In this document: one piece after another, positions 1 through 9,627 of the stretch | Numbering within the stretch: position 1 is the stretch's first letter | Layout: every line of letters starts with the position of its first letter | DNA from: Gammaproteobacteria bacterium HGW-Gammaproteobacteria-15 | GTDB taxonomy: Bacteria; Pseudomonadota; Gammaproteobacteria; Enterobacterales; Alteromonadaceae | Assembly (NCBI GenBank): GCA_002840125.1 | Contig: PGZF01000007.1 | Span: forward strand, 124,001-188,000 | Length of the DNA stretch: 64,000 nt | Direction: 5' to 3' | Translations under genes and position numbers: made by a program | Notes under the pieces: model-generated | What the model was told of the DNA's origin: nothing | What the model saw: the letters and a program-made list of their open reading frames with translations, nothing else | Database searches by the model: none

Positions 1-1877
1 GGCTGGCTGATAGCTCAGGCCTGATTGCGGCAGTGGCACCTTCCGGTAGCACGCCAGCTGAGCCTGCGGCAGTTGTGCAGCCGAGAACTCAGGAAACCAG
101 CGGTAAAAAAACGGCACTGCGTACTTTGCAGTTGCTGCTGCAGTCAGAAAGCGATGCGGCTTACTTTGAGCAGTTAATTCAGACAAAACTGGTACGGATT
201 TCAACCCGCCTGAAAAGCTCTGTTATTGCTGAGCTGCCGCTACACAGCTTCTCGTTGTCGCCGGACAACCGGTTTATTCTGACTCAGAGTATTGTCAGGC
301 CCTATTCCTACCGTGTGCGTTATAGCAACTTTCCGCGCCAGGCCGCGGTATATAACCTGCGTGGTGAAAAAATAGCAGAGGCTGGCGGGCTGGCGTTGCA
401 TGAAAGCGGTAAAACCCGTGATGGGCGGCGTATCATAGCCTGGCAGCCCACACAGCCTGCAACCTTATACTGGGTAGAAAAAAGTGATGATAAAGCCAGT
501 AAAGACGCAATCTGGCAGTGGCCTGCCCCTTTTTCAGCACAACCGCATAAGCTGCATGATACCGCCTGGCGTTTTAAACGTCTGTTATGGTCAGATAATG
601 CACTGGTGGTGTTATATGAAAGTGATGCCGATACAGAGCAGGAACGCGGCTGGGTTTTTCCCGCGGGTTTTGGCAGTGATGCACAGCTTTGGTATCAGCG
701 TAATATCAAAGATCATCAAGCCCTGCCGGGAGAGCCGGTACTGACTAATAACCGTTATCAGCAGCAGGTAATGCAGCAAACAGACAGCGGGGCTTTTTTT
801 ACCACAGGGCGCAACAACACCTTGCAGGCCGAGTTGCATACGGTACAACCGCAATCTGCTGAGCGGCAGCTTATCTGGCGCTCTGCCAGTGACACCGAAG
901 ACACTATGCTGCAAATATTACCGCACGGTGGCATCTTATTTACCCGGCAAACGCCGGCGCAGCCGCCCGAGTTATTTAAGTGGGCAGCAGATGGCACCAC
1001 ATCAAGGCTGGTTGCCCGGCATCACCCGGCACCGGCTTATCAGCAGATAACGCAGCAATGGCTGGAATACCAGCGCGCCGACGGCGTTAAGCTTAGCGGC
1101 AGGTTATATCTGCCAGCCGGTTATGATGTTTCAATGGGGCCTTTGCCAGTGTTAATGTGGGCTTATCCGCGGGAATATGCGTCGGCAGAACTGGCCGAAC
1201 AACGCACCGTGCCAGACCAGCGTTTTGTCAGTTTCAGACCCAACAGTGCCCAACCTTATGTTGCCCTGGGCTATGCAGTATTTGATCAGGTAAGTATGCC
1301 TGTTATCAGCAAAAGTACGGCTTTGCCAAATGATGATTTTCTGCCCCAACTTACCGCAAATGCCGAAGCCGCCGTTGACACACTGGTAAAGCTGGGAATA
1401 GCCGAGCGGGGTAATATTGCCGTGGGTGGGCATTCGTATGGTGCTTTTATGGTTGCCAATCTGCTGGCGCACACCGATCTTTTTGCCGCCGGTATTGCCC
1501 GTAGCGGTGCTTACAACCGTAGCCTTACCCCATTTGGCTTTCAGTCAGAAAAGCGCAGTTTGTGGCAAAACACTGCGCTATACACGGCGATGTCACCGTT
1601 TTTGCACGCCGATCGAATTAAAGCGCCATTGCTGCTGATCCACGGTGAAGCGGATGCTAATTCAGGCACTTTTCCCCTGCAGTCGGAGCGACTGTTTGAT
1701 GCGATGCAGGGGCTTGGCAAGGCTGCCCGGCTGGTTTTACTGCCCTATGAGGGGCACCATTATCAGGCCAGAGAATCGGTTTTGCATGTATTGTGGGAGC
1801 AGCAGCAATGGCTGGCCAGGCATCTTAATGCCACGCCGGCAATGCAGTTACTGCAGGCGAAAACGCTGGCAGAATAA
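1..1877 (+). CDS. S9 family serine peptidase (prolyl oligopeptidase / glutamyl endopeptidase-like), 5' partial
   Basis: The reading frame is open from base 3 with no upstream stop, so the true start lies before the window and only the C-terminal part (over 610 residues) is present. Counting from the GTG at base 33, the C-terminal alpha/beta-hydrolase domain carries VGGHSYGAF with nucleophile Ser468, Asp541 in HGEADANSG and His575 in YEGHHY, a complete catalytic triad. The stretch FAAGIARSGAYNRSLTPFGFQ resembles bacterial and plastid glutamyl endopeptidases of family S9. The N-terminal part should be the beta-propeller that gates the active site. Such enzymes cleave short peptides, usually in the periplasm or outside the cell; the signal peptide would lie outside the window. 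The next gene is on the same strand after a roughly 97-bp gap. Confidence 0.9.
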   Translation, partial: LADSSGLIAAVAPSGSTPAEPAAVVQPRTQETSGKKTALRTLQLLLQSESDAAYFEQLIQTKLVRISTRLKSSVIAELPLHSFSLSPDNRFILTQSIVRPYSYRVRYSNFPRQAAVYNLRGEKIAEAGGLALHESGKTRDGRRIIAWQPTQPATLYWVEKSDDKASKDAIWQWPAPFSAQPHKLHDTAWRFKRLLWSDNALVVLYESDADTEQERGWVFPAGFGSDAQLWYQRNIKDHQALPGEPVLTNNRYQQQVMQQTDSGAFFTTGRNNTLQAELHTVQPQSAERQLIWRSASDTEDTMLQILPHGGILFTRQTPAQPPELFKWAADGTTSRLVARHHPAPAYQQITQQWLEYQRADGVKLSGRLYLPAGYDVSMGPLPVLMWAYPREYASAELAEQRTVPDQRFVSFRPNSAQPYVALGYAVFDQVSMPVISKSTALPNDDFLPQLTANAEAAVDTLVKLGIAERGNIAVGGHSYGAFMVANLLAHTDLFAAGIARSGAYNRSLTPFGFQSEKRSLWQNTALYTAMSPFLHADRIKAPLLLIHGEADANSGTFPLQSERLFDAMQGLGKAARLVLLPYEGHHYQARESVLHVLWEQQQWLARHLNATPAMQLLQAKTLAE

Positions 1878-1912
1878 GCCCTGCTGGTTTGTTAACAATT
1901 ACAGCTGTTTTT

Positions 1913-1943
1913 CTACCCGTCTGTGGTAAGATTTGACGGGTAG
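1913..1943 (+). promoter_or_regulatory. Perfect 9-bp inverted repeat in the leader of the CadC-like regulator gene
   Basis: CTACCCGTC (1913-1921) is repeated inverted as GACGGGTAG (1935-1943) with a 13-base spacer, between the peptidase stop and the regulator ATG at 1975. There is no following T-run, so a simple terminator is unlikely. It could be an operator for autoregulation or an RNA hairpin that influences translation. Function is inferred only from position and symmetry. Confidence 0.45.
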
Positions 1944-1974
1944 ACCTAAGCAGGAAAACCTAGATCGGGAAGGC

Positions 1975-4083
1975 ATGACAACGCAGCAATCTTTTTATCT
2001 GGCTGAACTGTATGTTAATCCGGCTGAACTTAGCATTCAGGCCCCGGCAGGGCAACAAACATCAGTACAACAAAAGCCGATGGAAGTACTGGCTTTTCTG
2101 GCGCAGCAATATCCCGCGCTGGTTAGCCGCCAGCAGCTAATTGACAATGTCTGGGCTGGCAATGCCTATGTGGGTGAAAAAGCCCTGACTAACGCAATAT
2201 GGCAGCTGCGCAATGTGTTTGAGCAACTTGCCGATGCAGAGCTTATCTGCACTGTCAGAAAAAAAGGTTATCGCTTAGCGGTTGCGCCGGTTTATCAGCC
2301 GTGTAATGGCGTGGCCAAAACAGCAGAGCCCGCGCCACCAGCCGCTAACAATAAGCTTGTTGCCCGGCGCAGCTACAGCCTGTTTATAGCCGTTGGTCTG
2401 GTTATACTGGCACTGATTAGCGCCGCTTTTTATTACCCTTTTAACCCGCCCAATGCAGCTGAGCCTGAGGTTTCCCCGCTGACGAAAGGCAGTGGCCGTG
2501 CCATGTTTCCGGCGTTGTCGCCGGATGAACGTTATCTGGTATTTAGCTGGCGTAAGTTTGAAGCCTCCAGTGATTTATACCTGCTGGACTTGCAGGACAA
2601 TGGTAAGCCGCCACGGCAGTTAACCTTTAGCATAGATGATGAGAGCCGCCCGTTGTGGGCAAAAGATGGCAGGCATATTTACTATTCCAGCAAAACGGCA
2701 GTGTATGGTGAATGCTACATTATGCAACTGGATATCATCACCTTACGCAGCGAAAAGCTTACTGCCTGTAACCGGCACAGCACTGTGTATATGGATATTT
2801 CTGCAGACGGGCGTTACCTGGCCTTTAACGGCAGTGTAACCCCTGAAGGCGCCAGCCTGTATCAGCTGGATTTACAAAACCCCGAGGCAGAGCCGCAACC
2901 TGTGCCATGCCAGCAAAATTGTCAGTACCGGGTCAGAGATCTGACGTTTTCACCTGATGGCCGTTATCTGGCAATAACCCGTCGCGCTCACCGGCTGTCC
3001 GAAGAAATTTATCTGCATAATCTGGCTTCCGGTGAAGAGCATAAGCTGACCTCAGGTGAGGAAGATATCATGGGGATGGTATGGCATCCCGATGGCGAGC
3101 GGGTGCTGTATGCGGCTTTACGGCATGGCAAACGGCAGGGGTTTGTGCTGAATGTGGCCGATAAAACTACCGTATCACTTGATTTGGATGACTTTGCCTG
3201 GCCAACCCGCATTACTGCCAGTGGGGACGTGTATTACCATAGCAGCAGTAATGTACCGCAGCTGGGATACCTGCCGCTGAATAAAGGTGTGACCGGCGCT
3301 GTGTTTCCGCTTACCGCCGCCGAAGCCCGCTATGAAGCGCCGCACTACAATAAGGCTCAGCATGCGCTGGCTTATGTCAGTAATGAATCTGGCTATATGG
3401 AAATATGGCGGGCCGATGCTTATATGGAAAACCGCCAGCAACTGACGCGCCTGCACGGCATGGTTAAATACCCGCAATGGTCTAATAACGGCCGTTATAT
3501 TGCGTTTGTAGGCCGTTTTCCGGCAGAAGAAGAAGATAAATTGATGCTGCTTGAAGTAAAAACCGGCCAGTTAACTCAGCTTAAAACCGGCGCCCGCTGG
3601 CATGGCCAAATTAGCTGGTGGTATGACGACAGTGCAGTAATTTTCTCGCATGGCAGTAACTTGTTCAGTATTAATATCAGTAGTGGCGATATTAACCAAC
3701 TGACAGTAAAAGGCGGTATTGGCGGACAAATGCCGGCTGCTGACCGGTTTTATTTTAGTAAAGGACGCAACCGGGGCTTGTGGCAGTTATTGCCCGATGG
3801 TAATGAGGTGCAACTGCTCCCCGGCAGTGTGTTCAGCTCCAGAACGGCCTGGACTGTAGCGGAGCAAGGCATTTATTTTTTGCAGCAAAAGCCAGACCAG
3901 TTACTGGTAAGTTACTACGATACCGGTAACGGCCAGCTCAAGGACCTTATTCTGTTACCGCCAGATTTACTGCATTTGCTGAGTATCATGAGCTTTGATG
4001 CAGAACATCAGCGCTTACTGTTTGAACTCTCTATGCATCCGCGGGCAGATATTCATAAGCTTAGCCATCCGTTGTTGCATTAA
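1975..4083 (+). CDS. Membrane-tethered winged-helix regulator with PD40/TolB-like beta-propeller (CadC-like)
   Basis: The protein has 702 residues from ATG 1975, which is preceded by GGGAAGG; a TTG start at 1933 would lie inside the inverted repeat and is not favoured. Residues about 8-105 form an OmpR/CadC-type winged helix (VSRQQLIDNVW, then a C-terminal RKKGYRL wing). One membrane helix follows at about 134-154. The remaining roughly 540 residues contain repeated blade motifs such as LSPDERYLVFSWR, FSPDGRYLAITRR and WSNNGRYIAFVGR, typical of WD40-like/TolB propellers, and should lie in the periplasm. This is a one-component transmembrane regulator: periplasmic sensing, cytoplasmic DNA binding. 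Its place behind an S9 peptidase is common for this family and suggests that it senses peptides or regulates that peptidase; this is inference. Confidence 0.85.
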   Translation: MTTQQSFYLAELYVNPAELSIQAPAGQQTSVQQKPMEVLAFLAQQYPALVSRQQLIDNVWAGNAYVGEKALTNAIWQLRNVFEQLADAELICTVRKKGYRLAVAPVYQPCNGVAKTAEPAPPAANNKLVARRSYSLFIAVGLVILALISAAFYYPFNPPNAAEPEVSPLTKGSGRAMFPALSPDERYLVFSWRKFEASSDLYLLDLQDNGKPPRQLTFSIDDESRPLWAKDGRHIYYSSKTAVYGECYIMQLDIITLRSEKLTACNRHSTVYMDISADGRYLAFNGSVTPEGASLYQLDLQNPEAEPQPVPCQQNCQYRVRDLTFSPDGRYLAITRRAHRLSEEIYLHNLASGEEHKLTSGEEDIMGMVWHPDGERVLYAALRHGKRQGFVLNVADKTTVSLDLDDFAWPTRITASGDVYYHSSSNVPQLGYLPLNKGVTGAVFPLTAAEARYEAPHYNKAQHALAYVSNESGYMEIWRADAYMENRQQLTRLHGMVKYPQWSNNGRYIAFVGRFPAEEEDKLMLLEVKTGQLTQLKTGARWHGQISWWYDDSAVIFSHGSNLFSINISSGDINQLTVKGGIGGQMPAADRFYFSKGRNRGLWQLLPDGNEVQLLPGSVFSSRTAWTVAEQGIYFLQQKPDQLLVSYYDTGNGQLKDLILLPPDLLHLLSIMSFDAEHQRLLFELSMHPRADIHKLSHPLLH

Positions 4084-4085
4084 AT

Positions 4086-4114
4086 AGCAGCTCTGCCTTT
4101 TAAGCAGAGCTGCT
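4086..4114. terminator. Bidirectional intergenic terminator hairpin
   Basis: AGCAGCTCTGC (4086-4096) pairs perfectly with GCAGAGCTGCT (4104-4114) around a 7-base loop. It sits between the convergent ends of the CadC-like gene and tex. The T-tracts are short on both sides, so terminator strength is uncertain. Confidence 0.7.
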
Positions 4115-4125
4115 TAGCAGCAAGG

Positions 4126-6444
4126 TTATTTCTTCAGCTTGGCAAAGGCCTCTGCAAAGGCATTACCCATAGCAGCATTGTTGTCGACCGGCTTGGCCTG
4201 GCGTGGCGCTGCGGGTCTGTTACTTTGCTGGCGGGGTGCGGTTTTATCAGCACCTCTGTCCGCATTTTTCGGCGCCGGTTGTTCGTCCATCCGCATGGTA
4301 AGCGCAATGCGTTTGCGTTCAATATCGACTTCCAGCACTTTTACTTTTACCACGTCACCGGCTTTGACTACCTGATGCGGATCACTGACAAATTTATCGG
4401 TCAGCGACGAGATATGCACTAAGCCATCCTGGTGCACACCAATATCAACAAAGGCGCCAAAGTTAGTCACGTTAGTCACTACGCCTTCCAGCAGCATACC
4501 GGGCAGCAGATCTTTTAAGGTTTCAACACCGTCTTTAAAGCTGGCAGTTTTAAATTCCGGGCGCGGGTCGCGGCCGGGTTTATCCAGCTCTTTTAAAATA
4601 TCGCTAATGGTTGGCACACCAAAATGCTCGTCGGCAAAGGCTTTGGCATCAATGCTTTTTAAGAAGCTGCTGTTACCGATGATCTGATCAACCGATTTTT
4701 GATGGGCACTGATAATTTTCTCTACCAGCGGATAGGCTTCCGGGTGCACCGATGACGCATCCAGCGGGTTTTTGCCGTTGTTAATCCGTAAAAAGCCTGC
4801 AGCCTGTTCATAAGCTTTTGGCCCCAACCGTGGCACTTTTAGCAGCTCTTTACGCTCGTTAAAGCGGCCATTGCTGTCGCGGTAGAACACAATATTTTGT
4901 GCCAGGGTTTTATTTAACCCCGCCACACGGGCCAGCAGGGGAACCGAAGCGGTGTTTAAATCAACGCCGACCGCGTTTACGCAGTCCTCTACTACGCCGT
5001 CGAGTGATTTAGTCAGCAGGCTTTGGTTTACGTCGTGCTGGTACTGGCCAACACCAATGGCTTTGGGTTCAATTTTTACCAGTTCTGCCAACGGGTCTTG
5101 CAGGCGGCGGCCGATTGATACTGCGCCACGCAGAGAGACATCCAGATCCGGAAACTCCAGCGCCGCCAGCTCAGAGGCGGAATAGATTGACGCGCCGGCT
5201 TCTGACACCATAATTTTTTGCAGTTTTTGTGCCGGCAGCGCTTTTAATACCTCGGCGGCCAGTTTGTCGGTTTCACGCGATGCGGTGCCGTTGCCTATGG
5301 CAATCAGTTCTATTTTATGTTGCTGACACAGTGCTACCAGAGTGCGCACCGATTTATCCCACATATTTTGTGGCGCATGCGGAAATATAGTGGTTTGGCT
5401 GAGCAATTTACCGGTTTCGTCAATGGCGGTTACTTTAACGCCGGTACGCAGGCCGGGGTCCAGCGCCAGTGTGTTGCGCATACCGGCCGGCGCGGCCATT
5501 AGCAGGTCTTTCAGGTTGCGGGCAAATACTTTAATGGCTTCTTCTTCGGCTTTTTCGCGCAGTTCGCTCAGCAGGTCATTTTCTAAATGCAGGTGCAGTT
5601 TTACTTTCCAGGTCCACTGTACTGCTGTGCGTAAAAACGCATCTGCAGCGCGGCCTTCATCTTTAATATTAAAGTGGCTGGCCACCATTTGTTCGCACAG
5701 GCTGTGGGCTGTTTCTTCATTGGCATCGGGCACTAATTGTAATTGCAGCACACCTTCGTTACGGCCGCGAAACATGGCCAGCGCACGGTGCGAAGGTGTG
5801 GTTTTCCAGCTTTCAGTATGCGCAAAGTAATCGCGGAATTTAGCCCCTTCCTGCTCTTTACCGGCAACCAGGGTGCTTTTTAATACTGCATGTTGTGCCA
5901 GGTGCTGGCGCAAGCGGGCCAGCAGGTTAGCATCTTCAGCAAAGCGCTCCATCAGAATATACTTAGCACCATCAAGCACGGCTTTTACATCGGCAAAACC
6001 AGCATCGGCGTTAATATAGGCTGCGGCTTCTGTTTCCGGGTTCAGGCTTGGGTTCGCCATCAGGGCGTCGGCCAGTGGGGCAATACCGGCTTCAATCGCA
6101 ATCTGGCCTTTGGTGCGGCGTTTGGCTTTATACGGCAGATATAAATCTTCCAGCCGGGTTTTGTTGTCGGCAGCCAGTATGTCTTGTTTTAACTCAGCGG
6201 TTAATTTGCCTTGTTCGTCTATGGTTTTTAAGATCACCTGACGGCGCTCTTCCAGCTCGCGCAGGTAAGTTAAACGCTGTTCCAGATGCCGCAATTGCGT
6301 ATCGTCCAAACCACCGGTCACTTCTTTACGGTAACGGGCAATAAAAGGCACTGTGGCGCCTTCTTCCAATAGCGCGATAGTCGCGGAAACTTGCTCTGGG
6401 CGGGCGGCAATTTCTGCTGCAATTTGTTTAACAATCATAGACAT
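4126..6444 (-). CDS. tex: Tex family RNA-binding transcription accessory protein
   Basis: The protein has 772 residues from ATG 6444; a TTG two codons upstream and another ATG two codons downstream are alternatives, and AGGA lies 11 bases before the chosen ATG. Order along the protein: an N-terminal helical domain ([17 protein letters not shown]), a YqgF/RNase H-like domain ([13 protein letters not shown]), helix-hairpin-helix repeats ([37 protein letters not shown]), and a C-terminal S1 domain ([21 protein letters not shown]). The tail is basic and rich in Pro, Arg and Ala. Length and domain order match Tex, a cytoplasmic nucleic-acid-binding protein associated with RNA polymerase and transcription fidelity. 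greB lies upstream on the same strand, 125 bp away, a common gammaproteobacterial pairing. Confidence 0.97.
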   Translation of the reverse strand: MSMIVKQIAAEIAARPEQVSATIALLEEGATVPFIARYRKEVTGGLDDTQLRHLEQRLTYLRELEERRQVILKTIDEQGKLTAELKQDILAADNKTRLEDLYLPYKAKRRTKGQIAIEAGIAPLADALMANPSLNPETEAAAYINADAGFADVKAVLDGAKYILMERFAEDANLLARLRQHLAQHAVLKSTLVAGKEQEGAKFRDYFAHTESWKTTPSHRALAMFRGRNEGVLQLQLVPDANEETAHSLCEQMVASHFNIKDEGRAADAFLRTAVQWTWKVKLHLHLENDLLSELREKAEEEAIKVFARNLKDLLMAAPAGMRNTLALDPGLRTGVKVTAIDETGKLLSQTTIFPHAPQNMWDKSVRTLVALCQQHKIELIAIGNGTASRETDKLAAEVLKALPAQKLQKIMVSEAGASIYSASELAALEFPDLDVSLRGAVSIGRRLQDPLAELVKIEPKAIGVGQYQHDVNQSLLTKSLDGVVEDCVNAVGVDLNTASVPLLARVAGLNKTLAQNIVFYRDSNGRFNERKELLKVPRLGPKAYEQAAGFLRINNGKNPLDASSVHPEAYPLVEKIISAHQKSVDQIIGNSSFLKSIDAKAFADEHFGVPTISDILKELDKPGRDPRPEFKTASFKDGVETLKDLLPGMLLEGVVTNVTNFGAFVDIGVHQDGLVHISSLTDKFVSDPHQVVKAGDVVKVKVLEVDIERKRIALTMRMDEQPAPKNADRGADKTAPRQQSNRPAAPRQAKPVDNNAAMGNAFAEAFAKLKK

Positions 6445-6569
6445 AAACAAAGAATTCCTGATTAAAAAGCACCATTAAGGTGAAAAACATCAAACTAAAA
6501 ACACGGCAATATATGCCGATTGTCCACTTTGTGCGGCAAAAAATCCAATCCGGCGCTGTTTTGCCGCGA

Positions 6570-7040
6570 TCAGCTGTAGCGTATTTGGGTAATAAACCAC
6601 AGTTTATTACCGGTAGGGGTAGGTACCAAGGCTTCATCGTCTACGGTTTTTTTCAGCAGTGCCCGCGCCATGGGGGAATCAATAGAAATGTAATCTTTGC
6701 GACCGTATATTTCATCCGGCCCGACAATACGAAAATTCAGCTGTTCGCCCTGTTCATTTTCAATCTCAACCCAGGCGCCAAAAAATACCTTGCCGTCTTG
6801 CTGTGGTGAGTAATCGACTACCCGCAGCACTTCCAGCCGTTTGCGTAAAAAGCGGATACGGCGATCCGTTTCACGCAGCAGCTTTTTATTGTACTGATAA
6901 TCGGCGTTTTCACTGCGATCACCCAGGCTGGCAGCCCAGGCCACTTTGGCAGTTACTTCGGGGCGTTTTTCCCGCCATAAATAGTTCAGCTCTTGTTGTA
7001 AGGCTTCAAAACCTTCACGGGTAATTAAATCGGTGCGCAT
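6570..7040 (-). CDS. greB: Transcription elongation factor GreB
   Basis: The protein has 156 residues, the usual length. An N-terminal coiled coil (about residues 1-75) carries the GreB signature LGDRSENADYQYNKKLLRE, whose acidic tip enters the RNA polymerase secondary channel. The C-terminal FKBP-like domain contains FGAWVEIEN and ends with ALVPTPTGNKLWFI. GreB stimulates cleavage of backtracked transcripts by RNA polymerase. The start ATG at 7040 begins MRTDLITREGF, the canonical N-terminus. It is divergent from ompR and upstream of tex. Confidence 0.97.
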   Translation of the reverse strand: MRTDLITREGFEALQQELNYLWREKRPEVTAKVAWAASLGDRSENADYQYNKKLLRETDRRIRFLRKRLEVLRVVDYSPQQDGKVFFGAWVEIENEQGEQLNFRIVGPDEIYGRKDYISIDSPMARALLKKTVDDEALVPTPTGNKLWFITQIRYS

Positions 7041-7217
7041 GGTGTTGGTGTCGTTCGGTGAAAGCCGGCCACAATGGTAGCAGTTTTTGCTGTTACTCAG
7101 CTATAGCCAGCCACAGAGCGTTATACAGACAAACTTTGTAACATAAAGAAGCACCAAGGTTTTTCGCCGTGACGGTTTTTTCGTTTATAGTGAAGCAAAT
7201 ATTGTGGAGGCTTCACT

Positions 7218-7943
7218 ATGGCCAGTTCAGAAACACCGAAAATTCTGGTAGTTGACGATGATATGCGTTTACGTGCCTTGCTGGAACGTTATCTGGTTGA
7301 GCAGGGTTATATAGTACGCAGCGTAGCAAATTACGAGCAGATGCAACGCCTGATGGAGCGGGAAAACTTTCATTTAGTGGTGCTGGATTTAATGCTGCCG
7401 GGTGAAGATGGTTTGTCTATTTGCCGCCGTCTGCGCCAGCAGGAAAATGAAATTCCGATTATTATGCTAACGGCAAAAGGCGATGAGGTAGACCGCATTA
7501 TCGGCCTGGAAATGGGTGCCGACGATTACCTGCCCAAGCCGTTTAACCCGCGCGAACTGCTGGCGCGTATCCGTGCAGTAATGCGGCGCAAAAGCAAAGA
7601 GCTGCCGGGAGCCCCCAGCCAGGCCGAGGGCATGGTGGAGTTTGGCCCGTTTAAATTTAATCTGGCCACGCGCGAAATGCGCAAAGGCGATCAACTATTA
7701 CCGCTCACCAGTGGCGAATATGCGGTACTTAAAGTGCTGGTAAGCCACCCGCGTGAACCGTTATCGCGTGACAAACTGATGAACCAGGCGCGGGGCCGCG
7801 ATTATTCCGCTATGGAGCGCAGTATCGATGTGCAGGTATCGCGCCTGCGCCGCATGTTGGAAGATGACGCCGCTAACCCCCGCTATATTCAAACGGTGTG
7901 GGGCCTGGGGTATGTGTTTGTACCGGATGGCAGCGTCAGTTAG
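7218..7943 (+). CDS. ompR: OmpR family response regulator
   Basis: The protein has 241 residues. The receiver domain (about 9-120) has the acidic pocket VVDDD, phosphoacceptor Asp57 in VVLDLMLPGEDG and the conserved Lys in YLPKPFNP. The C-terminal winged-helix DNA-binding domain (about 140-235) ends with YIQTVWGLGYVFVPDGS, nearly identical to enterobacterial OmpR. It should be the cytoplasmic output of an osmolarity or envelope-stress pathway. GTGGAGG precedes the ATG. The TAG stop is followed immediately by the envZ ATG with no intervening base, so the two are translationally coupled. Confidence 0.97.
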   Translation: MASSETPKILVVDDDMRLRALLERYLVEQGYIVRSVANYEQMQRLMERENFHLVVLDLMLPGEDGLSICRRLRQQENEIPIIMLTAKGDEVDRIIGLEMGADDYLPKPFNPRELLARIRAVMRRKSKELPGAPSQAEGMVEFGPFKFNLATREMRKGDQLLPLTSGEYAVLKVLVSHPREPLSRDKLMNQARGRDYSAMERSIDVQVSRLRRMLEDDAANPRYIQTVWGLGYVFVPDGSVS

Positions 7944-9248
7944 ATGCGCTGCTTCCCGCGCAGTGCCTTTGGCCAGACCGTTTTCCTCATTGGCCTGTTG
8001 CTGCTGATTAATCAGTTGGTATCTTATCTTTCGGTGGCGTTTTATGTGATAAAACCCACTACGCAGCAAATTAACCACCTGATTGCCAAACAAATTAAAG
8101 TGGTTTTTATTGATGTCGGGCATCAGCAATCGGTTTTATCCAATGAGCTGACAGAACGTTTTCGCGAAGCCACCGGCATTGAAGTGTATACCGAGCAGCA
8201 GGCATTGCAGCAGGGCCTGGCAGAGGCCAGTTACTACGGTTATTTCTCTGATCTGATGTCGCGTGAACTGGGCGGTGCCGCTGAAGTGCGCGTAGCGCAG
8301 GGCGAAACCTATGCTTTTTGGGTGCGGCCACCACAGGCTCCACATTACTGGGTAAAAGTACCGCTTACCGGGCTGGATGAAACCGACTTTTCACCACTGA
8401 CGTTTTATCTGCTGATGATAGGCGTGCTCAGTGTCGGTGGTGGCTGGTTGTTTGCCCGCCAGTTAAACCGGCCACTAAAAAGCCTGCAGCAGGCTGCATT
8501 ACAGGTAGGCGGCGGCGAATTCCCGCCACCTTTGCCAGAGCATAAAGGCTCTACCGAAATTATTGCCGTAACCAAGGCTTTCAATTATATGGCGCGCGGT
8601 ATTCGCCAGCTTGAGCAGGACAGAGCCTTGCTGATGGCCGGGGTATCGCACGATTTACGCACCCCGCTAACCCGTATCCGGTTGGCGTCCGAGATGATGC
8701 AAGAGCCGGATAACTGGATTCGGGAGGGCATTATTAACGATATTGAAGATATGAACGCCATTATCGACCAGTTTATCGACTACCTGCGCCACCACAAAGA
8801 AGAGCCCGGCCAGAAAGAAAACCTTAATACCCTGGTACGTGAACTGGTGCAGGCCGAGCATTTGCAGCAACGCCACATTGCCACCGTGCTGGCAGATAAT
8901 TTACCCGACGTGATGTTAAGGCGAATTGCCATAAAACGCCTGCTCAATAACCTGCTGGAAAACGCCCTGCGTTACAGCGATGGCGATATTGAAATAACCA
9001 CCGGTTATGAGCGCAACCGCAAACGTATTTACCTGCAAATTCGTGATCATGGCCCCGGCATACCGGAAAGCCAGATGAAAGCCATGTTTGAACCCTTCAC
9101 CCAGGGCGATGTTGCCCGTGGCAGCGGTGGCTCGGGCCTGGGGCTGGCTATTATTAAGAAAATAGTCGATATGCACCATGGTGACATTACGCTGCACAAC
9201 CACGCTTACGGTGGCTTAGTGGTAACGGTGTATTTGCCGGTAAGATAG
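7944..9248 (+). CDS. envZ: EnvZ-type sensor histidine kinase
   Basis: The protein has 434 residues. There are two membrane helices (about 11-35 and 150-170) flanking a periplasmic loop of about 110 residues. A HAMP segment ([14 protein letters not shown]) follows. The dimerisation/phosphotransfer domain has His236 in [16 protein letters not shown], the EnvZ form. The ATPase domain has N ([10 protein letters not shown]), G1 (IRDHGPGIP) and G2 (GGSGLGLAI) boxes. It phosphorylates and dephosphorylates OmpR. Its start abuts the ompR stop. The periplasmic loop is the variable part, so the stimulus need not match that of Escherichia coli. Confidence 0.96.
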   Translation: MRCFPRSAFGQTVFLIGLLLLINQLVSYLSVAFYVIKPTTQQINHLIAKQIKVVFIDVGHQQSVLSNELTERFREATGIEVYTEQQALQQGLAEASYYGYFSDLMSRELGGAAEVRVAQGETYAFWVRPPQAPHYWVKVPLTGLDETDFSPLTFYLLMIGVLSVGGGWLFARQLNRPLKSLQQAALQVGGGEFPPPLPEHKGSTEIIAVTKAFNYMARGIRQLEQDRALLMAGVSHDLRTPLTRIRLASEMMQEPDNWIREGIINDIEDMNAIIDQFIDYLRHHKEEPGQKENLNTLVRELVQAEHLQQRHIATVLADNLPDVMLRRIAIKRLLNNLLENALRYSDGDIEITTGYERNRKRIYLQIRDHGPGIPESQMKAMFEPFTQGDVARGSGGSGLGLAIIKKIVDMHHGDITLHNHAYGGLVVTVYLPVR

Positions 9249-9292
9249 TACTTTGATTTGTAAAGGTTGTTGCAAAAATAGCCAAAAACAAC

Positions 9293-9319
9293 TTGTCAAA
9301 TTGTAATTATTTGTATATC
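9293..9319 (+). promoter_or_regulatory. Possible sigma-70 promoter ahead of the GEMM riboswitch
   Basis: TTGTCA (9293-9298) and TATATC (9314-9319) are separated by 15 bases, shorter than the optimum of 17. Transcription from here would start about 45 bases before the riboswitch P1 stem. The assignment is tentative. Confidence 0.35.
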
Positions 9320-9369
9320 TTGCAACCGTTCAGCTTGAGTTCACACTTAGAATAAGTGTTTCTTCCCAG

Positions 9370-9475
9370 GCTAAGACAATTAAAAGGCAAACTGTACCGA
9401 AAGGGCAGGACGCAAAGCCGCTGGTCTAACAGTATTGTTAAATACTAATGATGGCAGAGGTTACATTAGCTTAGT
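9370..9475 (+). promoter_or_regulatory. Cyclic di-GMP-I (GEMM) riboswitch
   Basis: The conserved core is plain: AGGCAAAC at about 9385-9392, a short stem closed by a GAAA tetraloop (CTGTACC/GGGCAG, about 9392-9407), then GGACGCAAAGCC (9408-9419). The second arm begins with GCTGGTCTAAC and has a local stem AGTATT/AATACT around GTTA, returning through TAATGATGGC, which resembles the tetraloop receptor. CTAAG (9371-9375) can pair with CTTAG (9469-9473) to close P1. The class binds cyclic di-GMP. It lies about 150 bases upstream of the TpsB start, with nothing else between, so it should control the secretion operon. The expression platform is not obvious; a hairpin at 9490-9520 is the main candidate. 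Confidence 0.93.
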
Positions 9476-9489
9476 CGCATCCCTCTGAT

Positions 9490-9520
9490 GTACTGCAACG
9501 CTGCCCATGTGCAGCAGTAC
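9490..9520 (+). promoter_or_regulatory. Hairpin downstream of the riboswitch, candidate expression platform
   Basis: GTACTGC (9490-9496) pairs with GCAGTAC (9514-9520), and an inner TGC/GCA pairing extends the fold. It follows the riboswitch by about 15 bases and precedes tpsB by about 110. A T-run is lacking directly after it, so it is not a classical intrinsic terminator. It could act with Rho, or form an alternative pairing. Confidence 0.45.
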
Positions 9521-9627
9521 TCATTTGCGCTTTCTGTGTAGTTTGTCTTTTATGCAACCGGAAATTTATTTTTCAGTATCTGTGCGCGTTTAACGCTCAG
9601 GCAGATTATTGCAGGGAAGATTTAACA

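Noticed and set aside
1933..1974. TTG start 14 codons upstream for the CadC-like regulator
   Set aside because: It lies inside the inverted repeat and lacks a ribosome site; ATG 1975 follows GGGAAGG.
5342..5830. 162-codon plus-strand frame inside tex
   Set aside because: Opposite-strand shadow of the conserved tex coding sequence, with no domain.
9262..9294. Terminator for envZ from the GTTGTT/AACAAC repeat
   Set aside because: The stem is short and weak with a long loop. It may contribute but cannot be supported.
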